This document shows positions 1-11,430 of a DNA stretch of 64,000 nucleotides, one piece after another (the first letter of the stretch is position 1; each line of letters opens with the position of its first letter). Below the pieces are notes generated by a model. The model was given only the letters and a program-made list of their open reading frames with translations. It made no database searches and was not told the origin of the DNA. The position numbers and the translations under genes were made by a program. The DNA is from Pseudeuparius sepicola (Eukaryota; Arthropoda; Insecta; Coleoptera; Anthribidae): assembly GCA_963920635.1 (NCBI GenBank), contig OY987303.1, forward strand, positions 45,197,223-45,261,222, in the 5' to 3' direction.

Positions 1-1779
1 TTAAAATAATTAATATTTAAAAAACGGTCAAAGCAATATACCAAATACCTACGTAATGTATATTATTGAAAAGCTCTTTTTGAACACAAGATGAACCAAA
101 AATATACGAGGTGTTCATTGAAAAAAAAAACAAAAGTTTGCCGCACCTACGTGAAAGAACCTCTAATAAATTTTAACATAACGGTTAAAAAGTACAAAAA
201 ATTAAGGCGGGGTAAAAAGTAACTATAAACATACATGACTTTTGCAGAGGATAATTCGTGCTCTACAAATTTGCATTTGGCGTTTTTCCCACCGGTATGA
301 CCATGTATGTTCCACCGGTAAACTATAACTCGTATTATGCTATTTTAAAAAAAATAAAACAAATAACTATTTTTCATTTAACAATGTAATAAAAAAACAA
401 TAAAATCAAATTTATTAAAATTGTCGATGACTGACGAGAAGTAGCAATGCCTGCTTATACAGGCTGTTTCAAAAAACAGTCTACATAATAAGTTCATTAT
501 AAAGGTGACGTCAAAAATGCATACCTAAAAAAATACAGGCGTTAAAGTTTTAATTTCTCTTTTTTTTTGTTCTAAATAACCTTTGAAGAAATATTTGAAC
601 GAAATTTCAAGTTTTTTTGGGGGGCGTGGAATAAATATTAAAAATGCTTTTAACTGAATTGTAGAAACTAATAAAAAATTTAAAAATTTGAAGCAATTCA
701 GTTACAAGCGTGTGACAAACTGTTGTTCGTCACAGCCAAAACTTACTCTGAATGAATGCAAGCTTTGATAGAAATGTTACTGTGTGTTACCTGAAATTTT
801 TGAAGTGCAAATATTCCGAAAACGGTAACTCCTGGAGACATCTACAAAGTAGCTATACCTTTTTCGCATAACAACCTCAGAAGAAGACATATTTGCATCA
901 GAAAAATAATACAACTATGCCTAGAAAAATTAAGCTAAGTTTTAAGCACATGATGTAGGGCCGTCTATAAATCACATCAAAGCCATGCTACTATTTGAAT
1001 TCCTGGCCCTAAAAAAAGACAGTTACATAACAAATTTCGAGGAAATATTTGGATTCGTTCTCTAGTTAGGTAGGTATCTATTTGGAAAATTATAAAATAA
1101 ATTTTAAATTTGTACACCCTATATTGGATATGTTTTAGGTAGCTTTATATGAATTTTTCCTCTTATTTTTGGATGTTCTTTGAGCCCTTAAAGTCTGTAT
1201 ACTATTTTTAAAACACTCTGTATGATGCATTACGCGATACGCGAAAGAATTGACGGCTTCCTAATTGATAAAGTCGCATAGCGCCGGTTTTAAAAATGTA
1301 AAGCGATCGTACGAAAAATTTTGTATGCACCAGGACAAACTAAAACCCAACCAAGTTTAGTGTCCTTTGGGACGCAGTCGTCAGATTTTGTGGATTTCGT
1401 TTTGTTTGTCTTTTGTCTGCACATGGTAACTTGAATATTAATTTTTTGTTCAAATAATTATCATTGTCTGGTTTGTCAAGGAAGTAAAATTTACCACCCA
1501 AACGATTAGGTCAATCGTGCGGAAAATTTGCAAACTTATGTTTGCCTATATTGTATAATTATCGTTTTATTATTTTTTAAAACATAAAAATTTTGCAGCA
1601 TTAATTCACAAGAAACGATCGAAGGTATCTTGCTTATTACTTCATAAATCCCTCTATATTAATAATATAAGAAAATTTATTAGCTAATAAAATATAATTC
1701 CTCAGATTGTTATTAAAACAGTGAATAAACACAAAGAACCACATCAGCTGGGGAATAATAATGTTTAAACATCAAAACA
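1..1779. other. AT-rich stretch, no gene seen
   Basis: No coding run of useful length, RNA gene or terminal inverted repeat was found here. The sequence is AT-rich with short homopolymers and scattered taggta-type words like those elsewhere in the window. Confidence 0.5.
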
Positions 1780-2098
1780 CTATTCTCCGGCAGGATGGAT
1801 GAAGGCACGAAGCGAAGACGTAAAAAACCATCCGCTGTTTTCTGTGAAGACACGCCACTGAGTATAATAATAGGCGAGTTGTTTGTCCACGCTTGGCAAA
1901 CTGGCCATGACTTAGAAAATTACTTAAAAAGAGACCTTAGCAAAACCAGGAAGTGAATTGTGAGAGGCCAATAACCTGCCGTCACTTCGGTTAAACTTCA
2001 CGGGCATTGTTGCTCGCACTGGAGGTGGTCGGGGAACTGCTGCTAGATGCTGGCATGGCATGTGTCCTTCCTTGCGTTGTACTGTTTGATTCGCTCAT
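1780..2098. other. Cluster of small overlapping ORFs on both strands
   Basis: Three short ATG-started frames lie in a patch with higher GC than its surroundings. On the plus strand 1795-1956 encodes 53 residues with a basic start (KRRRKK). On the minus strand 1908-1780 encodes 42 residues, overlapping it antisense, and 2098-1991 encodes 35 residues rich in Ser, Thr and Asn. I recognise no family. They could be exon fragments of a host gene, part of a transposon, or chance frames. Two mutually antisense frames over about 130 bp make it unlikely that both are real. Confidence 0.2.
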
Positions 2099-2346
2099 TG
2101 TGTTTGGTAATTAGTAGGAAACGTATAAGGTTTTTTATTTTTAATCTAAAGTCAGTAGGTACACAGAATCCGTAAAATTCGGGTCATGCCAGTATTATAG
2201 GCTTATTCAAAATAGATACAATAACTTTGAGAATAGACAAATTAACTCACTTTTTATCGAAATAATTTAAACATCCGCTAGGATACTTTTTATAAGTGTA
2301 TTATGTATTTAGGGCCTTTGTCCATTTTCGGTAGGATACAAAAGTT

Positions 2347-2544
2347 TTGCTGTATTTAATGAAAGTCACTATAGCTAAATTCGAAACAATCGACAATACA
2401 GATTGCTCGAAGCTCACAGAATGCATTAAATTTCTCAGGGGTAAAGTTGAAGCCCCGGAGCACGCCTATGAAGTTATTTCTGCGATAAAATTTTTAGAAA
2501 CCCCGATTAGTTTATTAATTTTGTACAAGTTTTGCAGTGTGTGA
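2347..2544 (+). CDS. Doubtful 65-codon ORF
   Basis: This is an open frame of 65 codons with fairly balanced composition (VTIAKFETIDNTDC near the start) in AT-rich DNA. I see no domain, no splice context and no neighbour that would support it. It may be a chance frame and is listed only because its composition is less biased than the background. Confidence 0.1.
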   Translation: MLYLMKVTIAKFETIDNTDCSKLTECIKFLRGKVEAPEHAYEVISAIKFLETPISLLILYKFCSV

Positions 2545-2803
2545 GATTTATCTATGATAAATGAGACATTAGTTGAAGCAAATAACATTTAATTTAAATT
2601 TAAAACAGTCAAATTTGTTATTTAATAATAATAATAATAATTTTACAAAAAACCTTTTGTTGATTAATTTAGCACGGCTTTATTTTTTTTACTAGACAAA
2701 ATCTAACTAACTGGGTATTAAAATTATTGATGCTCCGAGCATCATTAATTTGTTTTTGATTTCATAGCACCCTAGATTCAAAGTTTGTCACCACTCAGAA
2801 GAA

Positions 2804-3845
2804 TATACAGTATGGAACAGCCAAATGGAATAAATTCAATATCTCCTTACAGGGTGATGCTAGAAAAAAATTTTAAATACAAAAGTACTTGATAGATCGA
2901 GGCGCATAACATAAAAATATAGTGGTGTATACAGGGTGCTCCATAAGTGTGATATTATATGTAACTTTGTTTTTTTTAAATGGCACACGCTCTATTTTGC
3001 TTGATTTTTATATTACCCCAAGGATTCTACACATCTTTTATACACCCATATCTATGCCCAAACCCAACCGTTTTAGAAATAATCCATCATTTCATTTAAA
3101 TATCGATTAGGTCGGTCACACCTCTGATGTTGACAAATGTTGAAAGAAACTTTTATTTAAGATTAGGATGCTGCCAAGACGTTCGAGGCATGCATTTTGA
3201 ACATCTCATACGTTGATATTGATTTATTTTGTATTAATTTTTTTAATATCAGAAACTGTAAATTTTCTAAATAAAGTTTAAAAACATAATTATAATGTTT
3301 GACAAGAGAATGAAAAAACCTTTCAAATGAGATATCACAACCCCATACTACATCAAATTTAAACATTATCGATCACTCGAAATTTATCAAATTGTAAATT
3401 TTGTTGTTATCACCCTGTACAATGTAGCACGATTTCCTCATCGGAAAAATAACAGGTATCTACTATTTATTTGCAAACGATACTGCTTTCGTCGCTAACA
3501 TTAAAAAAATAATACCCTCACGAATTATTGTAACTCGCACTTGACGAGATTTAAATGAAATGATGAATTATTTCTAAAACAGTTGGGTTTGGGCATAGGT
3601 ATGGTGTATAAAAGATGTGTAGAATCCTTAGGGTAATATAAAAATCAAGCAAAATACAGCGTGTGCCATTTAAAAAAACAAAGTTGCATATAATATCACA
3701 CTTATAGAGCACCCTGTATACACCACTATATTTTTATGTTATGCGCCTCGATCTATCAAATACTTTTGTATTTAAAATTTTTTTTCTAGCATCACCCTGT
3801 AAGGAGATATTGAATTTATTCCATTTGGCTGTTCCATACTGTATA
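2804..3845. repeat. Long foldback (palindromic) element
   Basis: The left arm, about 2804-3105, is repeated in inverted orientation at about 3545-3845 with only scattered mismatches and small indels. The outer ends read tatacagtatggaacagcc and its complement. The spacer is about 440 bp and has no coding capacity. Both arms contain cagggtg-type motifs. A transcript would fold into a hairpin of about 300 bp. It is probably a non-autonomous foldback or MITE-like element. I could not define a target-site duplication. Confidence 0.8.
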
Positions 3846-4003
3846 ATTTATACTTTTTTCGCCAAAATTGCTACACGACTATTTTAAGGTATGTTATTTT
3901 TTGGATTAAAAATGCCTAATGTACATTTCAAGACATTTCAAAACTACACATGTCCAAAAAAATATGCTTTAATTGAGTTAAGGGAGCATTATCACACTTA
4001 GTG

Positions 4004-4342
4004 CCAACCCAAGTATGTTTTTGGTGTTTATTTTTAAAATTACTAGGTTTTTCAAAAAACAATGCTCTACTCAAATACTACATTATATTGCGCATATTTG
4101 AACAAAAAATCAGCCAAATCTGATGTTTCGTTTACAAAAACAATATACCTAAAATGTATTTTGTTCTTCTCTAATATAAAATTACCAGAAACTTTAGGTA
4201 TATTGTTTTCCAAACGACACATTAGATTTGGCTGATTTTTTGTCCAAATATGCGCAATATAATGCACTATTTGACTTGATCGTTGGTTTTTTGGAAAATA
4301 TAATCATTTTCAAAATAAACACAAAAAACTCACTTGGGTTGG
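4004..4342. repeat. Compact foldback element
   Basis: The inverted arms are about 4004-4152 and 4194-4342, starting at ccaacccaagt and ending at its complement. The spacer is about 40 bp. Divergence between the arms is clearly higher than in the palindrome at 50168-51224, which suggests greater age. The small frames here on both strands are mirror images created by the palindrome, not genes. Confidence 0.75.
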
Positions 4343-6538
4343 TAGTATTTAATGCCATGTGTGTTTATGCCACTTTAATTGCGAAATCTAGTAGCCAGAG
4401 GTTGAATCTACAATCTACCTATATAAATGGTTTATTCTTACAGAAAACCACACAAGTGTTAAGAGGGACAAGTTGATACAAAACCCTACAGGGAAAAGGG
4501 AAACCATCTGCGTGTGCATACTGGTCAAAAAAACAGCATGCATTTTTTTCTGTTGCGGTAAACCACTATAGGAAGTTAAATGGAACATGGTAGAAATATA
4601 AAGCTATTTTTGGACATGCGTTGTTTTTGAAAGAAAGTCTTCAATCGCAGTAGGCCAAACTTTCGCGGCAATGGGAAACCGCACAATTTTCTTTAAACCC
4701 ATATTTTAAAAAAATACCTAGGTACGTATTATACGTGTTTGTTCAAAGATTACAAAAATAGAAAAATATTACTATTGAATTGAATTTTATTTGTCAAAAA
4801 TGAATAAAACGATCATACCTATAACCTATCTAATAAATACTGCATATACCTATAGAAAATTTGAAATAAAAAGCATCTTGCTATTGTCTAGAAATATTTG
4901 AAATATTCCTAGCCCTACTTACCATATTTGAGGAATGTTTCCGGCGATATTTGCAGATAATGTATCTAAAGTATATTTTATTTATTACTGGAAGGCGCAT
5001 TCCTGATTATAAATGGTTGTACACAAGCAATAGCAGCAACGTTATGTTATATTCTTCATTCTTCATACACGAGAGAATAAGGTAAAATAAGATCCATATA
5101 AAGTAGGTAGGTAGGTAGGTATCTATGTAGATGTAGATGAATTTCAAAAAAGCATATCTCCTGTTGCTTGAGTTACCTATCTTGTTCATGCTAGGTCAAA
5201 CTAATGCTTGTAGATACAATACTTTCACGTTTCCATGCTAATGACTTTCTGGGGAAGAGGAACCAACACCTGATTGAATAGACTTTTTTAAATGCAACTC
5301 TTGGCATGATCAATACCCTACTGTACACATATCTACCTACAACTAATACCTACTACTACTAGCTTCTAAGCTTCTAACCTACTAGATGTAACTTTAAATT
5401 TTTTATGTAAGGCAAAACTTTTAATTCGATTTACTTAGATCAAATTATTATTTTTTTTATATTTAATAACAACGGCGTTTTGACATAACTAAATGTCAAT
5501 ATATATTTATTTATTAAAAAGTGCATACAAACATAGGTCCGTTTTCGCTTTAGTTTTTATATACAAGTTGTTAAAGATTTTTTAAACTTTTTTTATAAAT
5601 ATGTAATTTCGAAAAAATAAAAATTATTGTTTTAATTGTGCTTCTTTTTGTAATAAAAAAAATCTCTTGACTTTTTCGTATCTTGAACTATTTTCCAGTA
5701 AAAAATAAAGAAGTATATCCTTTTTATACATTTTATCGAAATAAAATAAAATTCTTTAATAACTTTGTAACCATAACAAATTTTTGGTTACAGAACTAAG
5801 TATGATATAAATAATATTCTTAAAGAATTTTATCATTTTTTGTCGAAAAAAGTGTAAAAATAATTCAATTGCAAAAATACTTTATGTTCATAGTAGCGGT
5901 TTAGGGATATACAAATAACTGCTCTTTGTTTGTATACTGAAAAATAATTTAAGATATGAAAGAAAGCCCATCAGAGATCTTTTTTATTAGCACAATTAAG
6001 TTTTTGTTTAAAAAAAAACAGTAACGTATCATTGTTTTCTATCAAAATATTCAGGATCATATTAATTGGGACGACACTGTTCAAAACTGGAAAAATATTT
6101 TTTAATAAAACTCTTAACTCGAATTGTTATATTACAAATTACTTGTTATGAAACTTATAACTTACGAGTATAAGGTGAGTATAGAGTTGTCAAATGCTCG
6201 GACATTTATAAAATTTCTTAAAGCTGCACCTTTATATAGGTTTTAATAAGAGCTTTAATATGATATATGTTTACAGCTCAGAAATGGATTTGGAAAAACA
6301 GAATGTTTTCGACAGACATTCAAACATTTTTATTTTTGAAAATAAACAACGCTGACAATAAAGTGTTTGGTATGTATGATGCGTTTCCATGGTTACTCTC
6401 AAATTATTTCAAAGATGATATGTTTTAAATTAGTCTCAGATAAGGTGGATATAACTTCAAAAAATATTACAGAAATGTATCTATCGAAATATTCAAACAC
6501 GAATTAAAATACGAAATAGGGTTCAGATAGCATAGACT
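4343..6538. other. Gene-free AT-rich stretch
   Basis: I see no gene, RNA or element end that I can support. A short tandem run of taggtagg words lies near 5100-5125. Confidence 0.45.
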
Positions 6539-6851
6539 CACGGGCGTAGCCAAGGGGGGGGGTTTCGGGGGTTCAACCCCCCCCCCCCGAAATAAGCAAA
6601 ATATTACCTAATATTATACCGAAAAAATACGAGGAGTGAAGAGTTAAATTATTATTACGTTTGAATATATTATGTAGTAATAGTAGCGCCTAGCGCCATC
6701 TTTTGACGAGAGGCAGACGCAGTTGCAGCCGAACTATTTTGTATTGTAGGGACACTTTGCGTTGTTTCTCGATTATTCGCCACGCCCCTAGGTCGAAATG
6801 AGCGGAACTTTGTGGAAGTTCGTGGAAGTTTCTGGACGGCTACTGGGCTGC

Positions 6852-6859
6852 TATATAAG
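6852..6859 (+). promoter_or_regulatory. TATA box of hAT derivative, copy 1
   Basis: A tatataag box sits in a GC-rich block about 120 bp upstream of the transposase remnant. It is present at the same place in all three copies (minus strand at 26763-26770 and 46194-46201). A gtaagt splice-donor-like motif follows at 6969-6974, so the first exon may end there. Confidence 0.5.
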
Positions 6860-6972
6860 CGGCGCCGCGGCGCGTGACCGCGCTTACGGCAGTATTGTTC
6901 CATGCGAACTCGAAGCGAATAAAAGTGAAAAGTGGTGAACGAATAGTGAAGAGAATTAAGTGTACCGTGTAA

Positions 6973-7390
6973 GTGAGTAATTTTAGTGCACTGTTATTCG
7001 ATGACCTTGTTAAGGATAGATACGTGAATCATTATTACTGTCGAAAAATGGAGGGGAAAAAAAGGAAGGGTGATAAACCTAAAGGTATTGACTACTGGAA
7101 AAAGTGGTGTAGTCAAGGTCAAGGGGTTTCTAATAAAGAAACAAATTTGGATTTAGCTATCAAAGCTTCAGCTACCTTGCATGCTGATAAGAAGACTGCC
7201 TACCCCGAAATCTAGTTTGGAATGCCTAGATATGTGCGATAAAAACCTTTATCCTAATATTTACACATTACTACAAATCTTGGCTACCATTCCTGTATCC
7301 ACTGCTACCCCAGAAAGGTCTTTCTCGAGCCTAAGGAGACTGAAAAACTATTTACGAAACACTACAAGTGAAAACAGACTTAATGGTTAA
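6973..7390 (+). pseudogene. hAT transposase remnant (ZMYM1-like), internally deleted
   Basis: Two overlapping frames remain. The first, 6973-7215, starts at a non-ATG codon and holds an N-terminal piece with a basic stretch (MEGKKRKGDKPKG). The second, 7181-7390, holds the C-terminal hAT dimerisation region with TATPERSFSSLRRLKNYLR. Known full-length hAT transposases of this type are several hundred residues long, so the catalytic core between these pieces is missing. The junction lies around 7185-7200 and is the same in all copies. In this copy a 7-bp deletion ends the second frame soon after NRLNG. Confidence 0.8.
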
Positions 7391-7489
7391 TGAACATTCA
7401 CTATGGAACAGAAATTCATGCAGATGAAGTAGTGGATATATTTAAAAGAAAAAGCCGAAGATTTCTTCTTTAATGGTTTTAGATTTAAT

Positions 7490-8419
7490 ACCGATGAAAA
7501 TAAGGTGTTTAGGTACAATAAAAAGATATTTCCAGTATCTGACTCCAAAAGCCTTACAATCTTCTACCTATACAAATATACAAAACAAACCATTCGAAAC
7601 TGAAGTAAGGCAATGAATATTTGATAATTCTAGATCCCTTCATCATAATTTGGTAAATGGAGTTTTGGGTAGAATTAACTTACTTACTTACCTATTTGTA
7701 TGACACTTTACCGGCTAAGATTACATGTCCACCCGGATTGGTACACTTAGGTAACCCCGAAATTATGACAAACACAAAATTTGGACTGTATTGTACCAAA
7801 CTTATAAACTATTGTTTTTACTACAAACAAGTAGGATATTTTACACTGATGTTTCTGCGATTTTTTCTGTTTCAGTGATTTATCAATACATGTAAATATG
7901 TATTTTGTACTGATTTTGATCTCAATAAACGGTATATTATTATTATTTACGTATATGTTTTAATCGAATATCAGTCAAAAAGTGAAGTTCCAAAAAATAC
8001 TGAATACTAATTATGTACCTAGGTACATCATAATTTTAAATTTTACAAAAATTAGGACTAAAATTATGTTTTGGTATGAGAACCCAGAAATAAGTTATTT
8101 ACAAACAATTTTTTGTTCGGAAAATAGAGTTTTATAAGACTACACCGGAAAAGACTAAGAGGGACCAGTAAAATTGCCCTTTGCGATCCTTGATAGATAA
8201 ACACAGCTGAAAATAAATGCTCTTAAAATTCACGCATCAAACATATTTTTGTGGACATTTGTCCGTTTTCTTGTCTTTTATGTGCTTCAAAAGTGTCCGG
8301 ACATTTTCGAATGCGTCATGCCCTTAAATGTTAACGCCCGGACACGATTAAATGACCGGCAACACTGCTATTATGTGATAAAGATTTCGATTACCTACAC
8401 ACAGGAATGAATTTCTCTC
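7490..8419. other. Gene-poor stretch with a polyadenylation-type signal
   Basis: No recognisable gene. An aataaa at 7924-7929 is followed by a short tattattatt run, which could be the 3' end of an old transcript or retroelement. No coding sequence upstream supports either reading. Confidence 0.3.
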
Positions 8420-8640
8420 TCAGAGCGTAATGTGGAGCAAAAGTTGGGTAGTCGCCATCGTCGGCGAACGTCTGAATGCGAAAGGAAAAAGGCGAGTTGC
8501 GCAACGCGATGCAACGAATAACGAATGAAAAAAAGAGAGAAGTGGCTGGCGGTCATGGCCGCGGCATATCGGCGGCATTAGCGGATCGGCCACATTGACC
8601 ATATTGCGTCCTCTCGGAAACAATTTATTTGCCTTCACAA
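8420..8640. promoter_or_regulatory. CpG-richer patch, possible promoter or first exon
   Basis: This block is clearly richer in GC and CpG than its neighbours and contains many gcg and cgg words. The only frames through it are short. It may be a host promoter or 5' untranslated exon, but no initiator or downstream gene can be shown. Confidence 0.2.
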
Positions 8641-9191
8641 TTGAAATATTTTAACGGAGGTACATAAAATCGTTCTGTACTTATTAAGTGCAGGTTGTAA
8701 ATTCTTAAAGACTCGTTAAATGGAGGAATCTGGATGCCCATCGATATACCTAACAGAAATAATATATTTCTAAGAACTTGTAGGGTAATAACTAGTCTAA
8801 GCTGTAGCACTAAAAAACATACCAAATAAAAGCCGTTTCTATTACTTATTTTTCTGCCTTTGATCGACCTTTATGTTTTTAGAAAAACCACGGACCCTTT
8901 AAAGTAAGGGGACCCAGCATTATACTTTCCAAAGTGAGGCCGTTTCTTTCCTCATCCTAATGGTCTCAATGATGCCAAGCATGCAATTTTATTGGAGAAT
9001 CTATGAATATAACAGGAACTTTGATTGTTAGTAAAAATTAATAATGGTTTCCATGATTTCTAAAAATTATATAGACTTGACAATGTTCTGTCAACAAACA
9101 CAGAATATGGCAACTGTCAAATGAATCAAATTTATTTTATATTTGAATTTGGTTTTCTGCAATTATTTCCAGGAATTTAAGTAATATAAGG

Positions 9192-9518
9192 ATGGTAAGT
9201 CAGTGCCGATTTTGCTTATTTGAGAATTTGTCGCTATTGCACCTTGTTACCAGGTTCCTCAAACCATTTGTAATATGTAGGTATAATAGGTACGTACTTG
9301 AACTTTCTTCCCTTGTTGAATGTATCTACCCAAAGAAAAGATTTCGGGATGGACTAATAAGATTAGGTCTTGTACTTAGTTCTAATCATGTAGTTTTTCT
9401 CGGCGCTCATTATAAAATTTTTGTAATTTTATTTCTCTCCCAAGGTAAGTACCTCACAGTTGTAGATAAAAACTATTTAAAAAAAGACCTGAGTGAAGCT
9501 ACCTGCTTAATAATTTAA
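9192..9518 (+). CDS. Doubtful 108-codon ORF
   Basis: The frame starts at an ATG that is directly followed by gtaagt, a consensus splice donor, and is preceded by a ttatttccag acceptor-like motif. The ATG may therefore end a tiny exon rather than start this frame. The translation is hydrophobic and matches no family I know. Confidence 0.12.
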   Translation: MVSQCRFCLFENLSLLHLVTRFLKPFVICRYNRYVLELSSLVECIYPKKRFRDGLIRLGLVLSSNHVVFLGAHYKIFVILFLSQGKYLTVVDKNYLKKDLSEATCLII

Positions 9519-9730
9519 AATTTACGAAATACCATTTTTGTTTTGAACTAGGTACTTACTTATAGGTAATGCCCACGTAGTGGGAATTGTAGGATTACTA
9601 AAGGTGAGACAAGAAAAATCTGGTTGCAATTATTATTGGGACTACTGCAGGCGGCCGCGTTACCTTTAATTGACTATCTGGAAGTTAGAAAACTTAAAAA
9701 TTGTGAATTATGTTATGAAATATTTTGCCT

Positions 9731-9961
9731 CCTTTAGAATCTATGGCACTGGCATGTCACATAAAACCTGACGGCAGTTGGACACTGACATATAACATAA
9801 CCTTGTACCAGCCCACTTATGTGGTCTCCTTGGAGTATACAGAAAACAAACTTCCCCTCAAGGCTTCACTTTTCCTGTGTGATCGACTGCGACATGCTAG
9901 GTCCCCTTATTTTAAAGAGTCCCTGAGAAAAACACATCTGATAGATAAAAACGCTGAGTAA
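9731..9961 (+). CDS. Exon-like ORF of unknown function
   Basis: The frame runs to a taa stop at 9959-9961 and follows a good splice acceptor-like tract, cctcctttag, ending near 9737. The first ATG in frame is at 9743. The translation has a balanced composition with alternating hydrophobic residues (GSWTLTYNITLYQPTYVVSL) typical of a beta-rich domain, then a basic helix-like end. This is better than the background frames and could be the last coding exon of a host gene. I do not recognise the family and cannot define the upstream exons. Confidence 0.3.
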   Translation, partial: PLESMALACHIKPDGSWTLTYNITLYQPTYVVSLEYTENKLPLKASLFLCDRLRHARSPYFKESLRKTHLIDKNAE

Positions 9962-10730
9962 AATGAAGATTCACACCATTGCTCCTTAATAGCTTTATCT
10001 GTGTGAGTTACTAATTATTTCTCTACACCCACTGAGATTACTACGATTTTCTAGGGAATGATATCCTAGTTCTCTCTGGAAAAAGTCGGCCCTAGCCGCA
10101 AATGGCAATGAAGACAAAATAATAAGTATTATATAGTAAATGCCGCCCCTCCTAGTTTGGAGTATTGTAGGGCCGAGAATTTATTAATTATTAGGATTGT
10201 ATCTTCTTTTTTGTAAGTTTGTAGGTTTACACTATTTTTTATCACTTTTGCAAAGATAAGTCGATTGATATGAAAGTTTTTACAAAATACCTACACCATA
10301 AAACACACATTCACTTCTTGGTCTGTAATTGCTGAATATAACAGAAAAGACATCTTACAATACACACCTAAAATTTTTTATTGTAGAGACGTATTACGAA
10401 AGAAGTCACCCTGTTTTAACTTTTTCATTTTTGGACCTGGATATTCTCAACGCCCGCGACGCAAACTCTTACCATTAAAAAACACTATGACATGTATATT
10501 ATTAAGTATTATTAGTGATAGTGTGCAAGACTCTCGGTCTGTCGCACCGTAGTTATCTACTAAAGTTTAAATAATATTATATTTATGAGCTTAATTTTTT
10601 CGATCAGTTTACTTCGCCAATAGCAGGTTATTAAGATTATCAAGTAGTAGCTGTCAATTTTCGCAACAACGCGGTCAAGGTTTATAACAGGATGAGGGTA
10701 ATACATACTGTATATAATTCTATTCTGTTC
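9962..10730. other. Intergenic, nothing recognised
   Basis: AT-rich DNA without a supported gene or repeat structure. Confidence 0.35.
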
Positions 10731-11430
10731 TATCTCAGACAAATAATAAATACTAAACATAGACTAATCTAAAGACTGCATTGTAATCAGCGAACATAAA
10801 AAACGCCTACTCGAAACAGAAACAACAAATTTGACACTTAAGCCTGCATCATGTGATAACCAAAAGTTACGTTTCCTATGCCACAAATCCAACACTTTAC
10901 TCTTCCCATCGTTCTTAAAACTACACTAATTCACTAATTACTAATTTAACTATATGTCTTTTGTCCAATAACCCCAAAATCACACTCGAAACACATCAAC
11001 ACAAACCGGCGAAATCTCAACGAACTCTGGATCAGCTGTTGGGGCATAATAAAGCAAATGCGCATCGATCACAAGGAGCTCGTGCAACGTTGCCACGTTA
11101 GCCAGAAAAAGCAATTTATTAAGGATATTATTTATAGACCAAGTAAAATCAGTAAATTCAAAAAATCAGTAAAATTTATTGTTAAATGATAACTGTGCAA
11201 ATTTTATTTTTGATGTTTTTTTAACGTTGGTTGTTGGTTATACATTTATTTCCTAAGTACAAGATACATTTATGAAGAAATTTGGCAATGGTGCAATCAT
11301 TGCATTGTTATGTTTTTATTTCTATTACTAACTCAGACAAATAATGTTACTAAACATTTTTTATCTTGGCAGGGTCTGTATTGTATCGAATTAGTCTATG
11401 TTTATTATTTGTCTGAGGGTTCTATCATAC
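10731..11430. repeat. Segment bounded by short inverted repeats
   Basis: The motif ctcagacaaataataaa and nearby catagactaat at 10731-10775 recur inverted at 11390-11430. They enclose about 650 bp that includes a possible promoter. It may be a MITE or a pair of solo ends. A related fragment at about 11330-11360 repeats part of the motif. Confidence 0.4.
11028..11105. promoter_or_regulatory. Possible promoter block with E-box
   Basis: gatcagctgttgg matches the E-box type motif common in insect core promoters, and cgttgccacgttagcc follows 50 bp later. No gene can be tied to it, so this is inference from motif resemblance only. Confidence 0.2.

Larger units (their letters stand above)
6539..7489 (+). 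mobile_element. hAT-derived non-autonomous element, copy 1, one end missing
   Basis: It begins with the terminal motif cacgggcgtagcca, followed by a G run and C run, a GC-rich promoter block and a transposase remnant. It is nearly identical to the copies at 25958-27088 and 45382-46513 but in the opposite orientation. Similarity stops near 7489, just past the end of the transposase-derived region, and the second terminal repeat is absent. It is therefore truncated or recombined and probably cannot move. It shares a 7-bp deletion near 7388 with copy 2 but not with copy 3. Confidence 0.85.

Noticed and set aside
4067..4476. Similar ORFs on opposite strands
   Set aside because: Mirror images created by the 4004-4342 palindrome.
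6670..6903. Antisense ORF starting MEQYCRKRGHAPRRR, also seen in the other hAT copies
   Set aside because: It lies antisense over the hAT promoter and leader. Its repetition only reflects the copies of the element.
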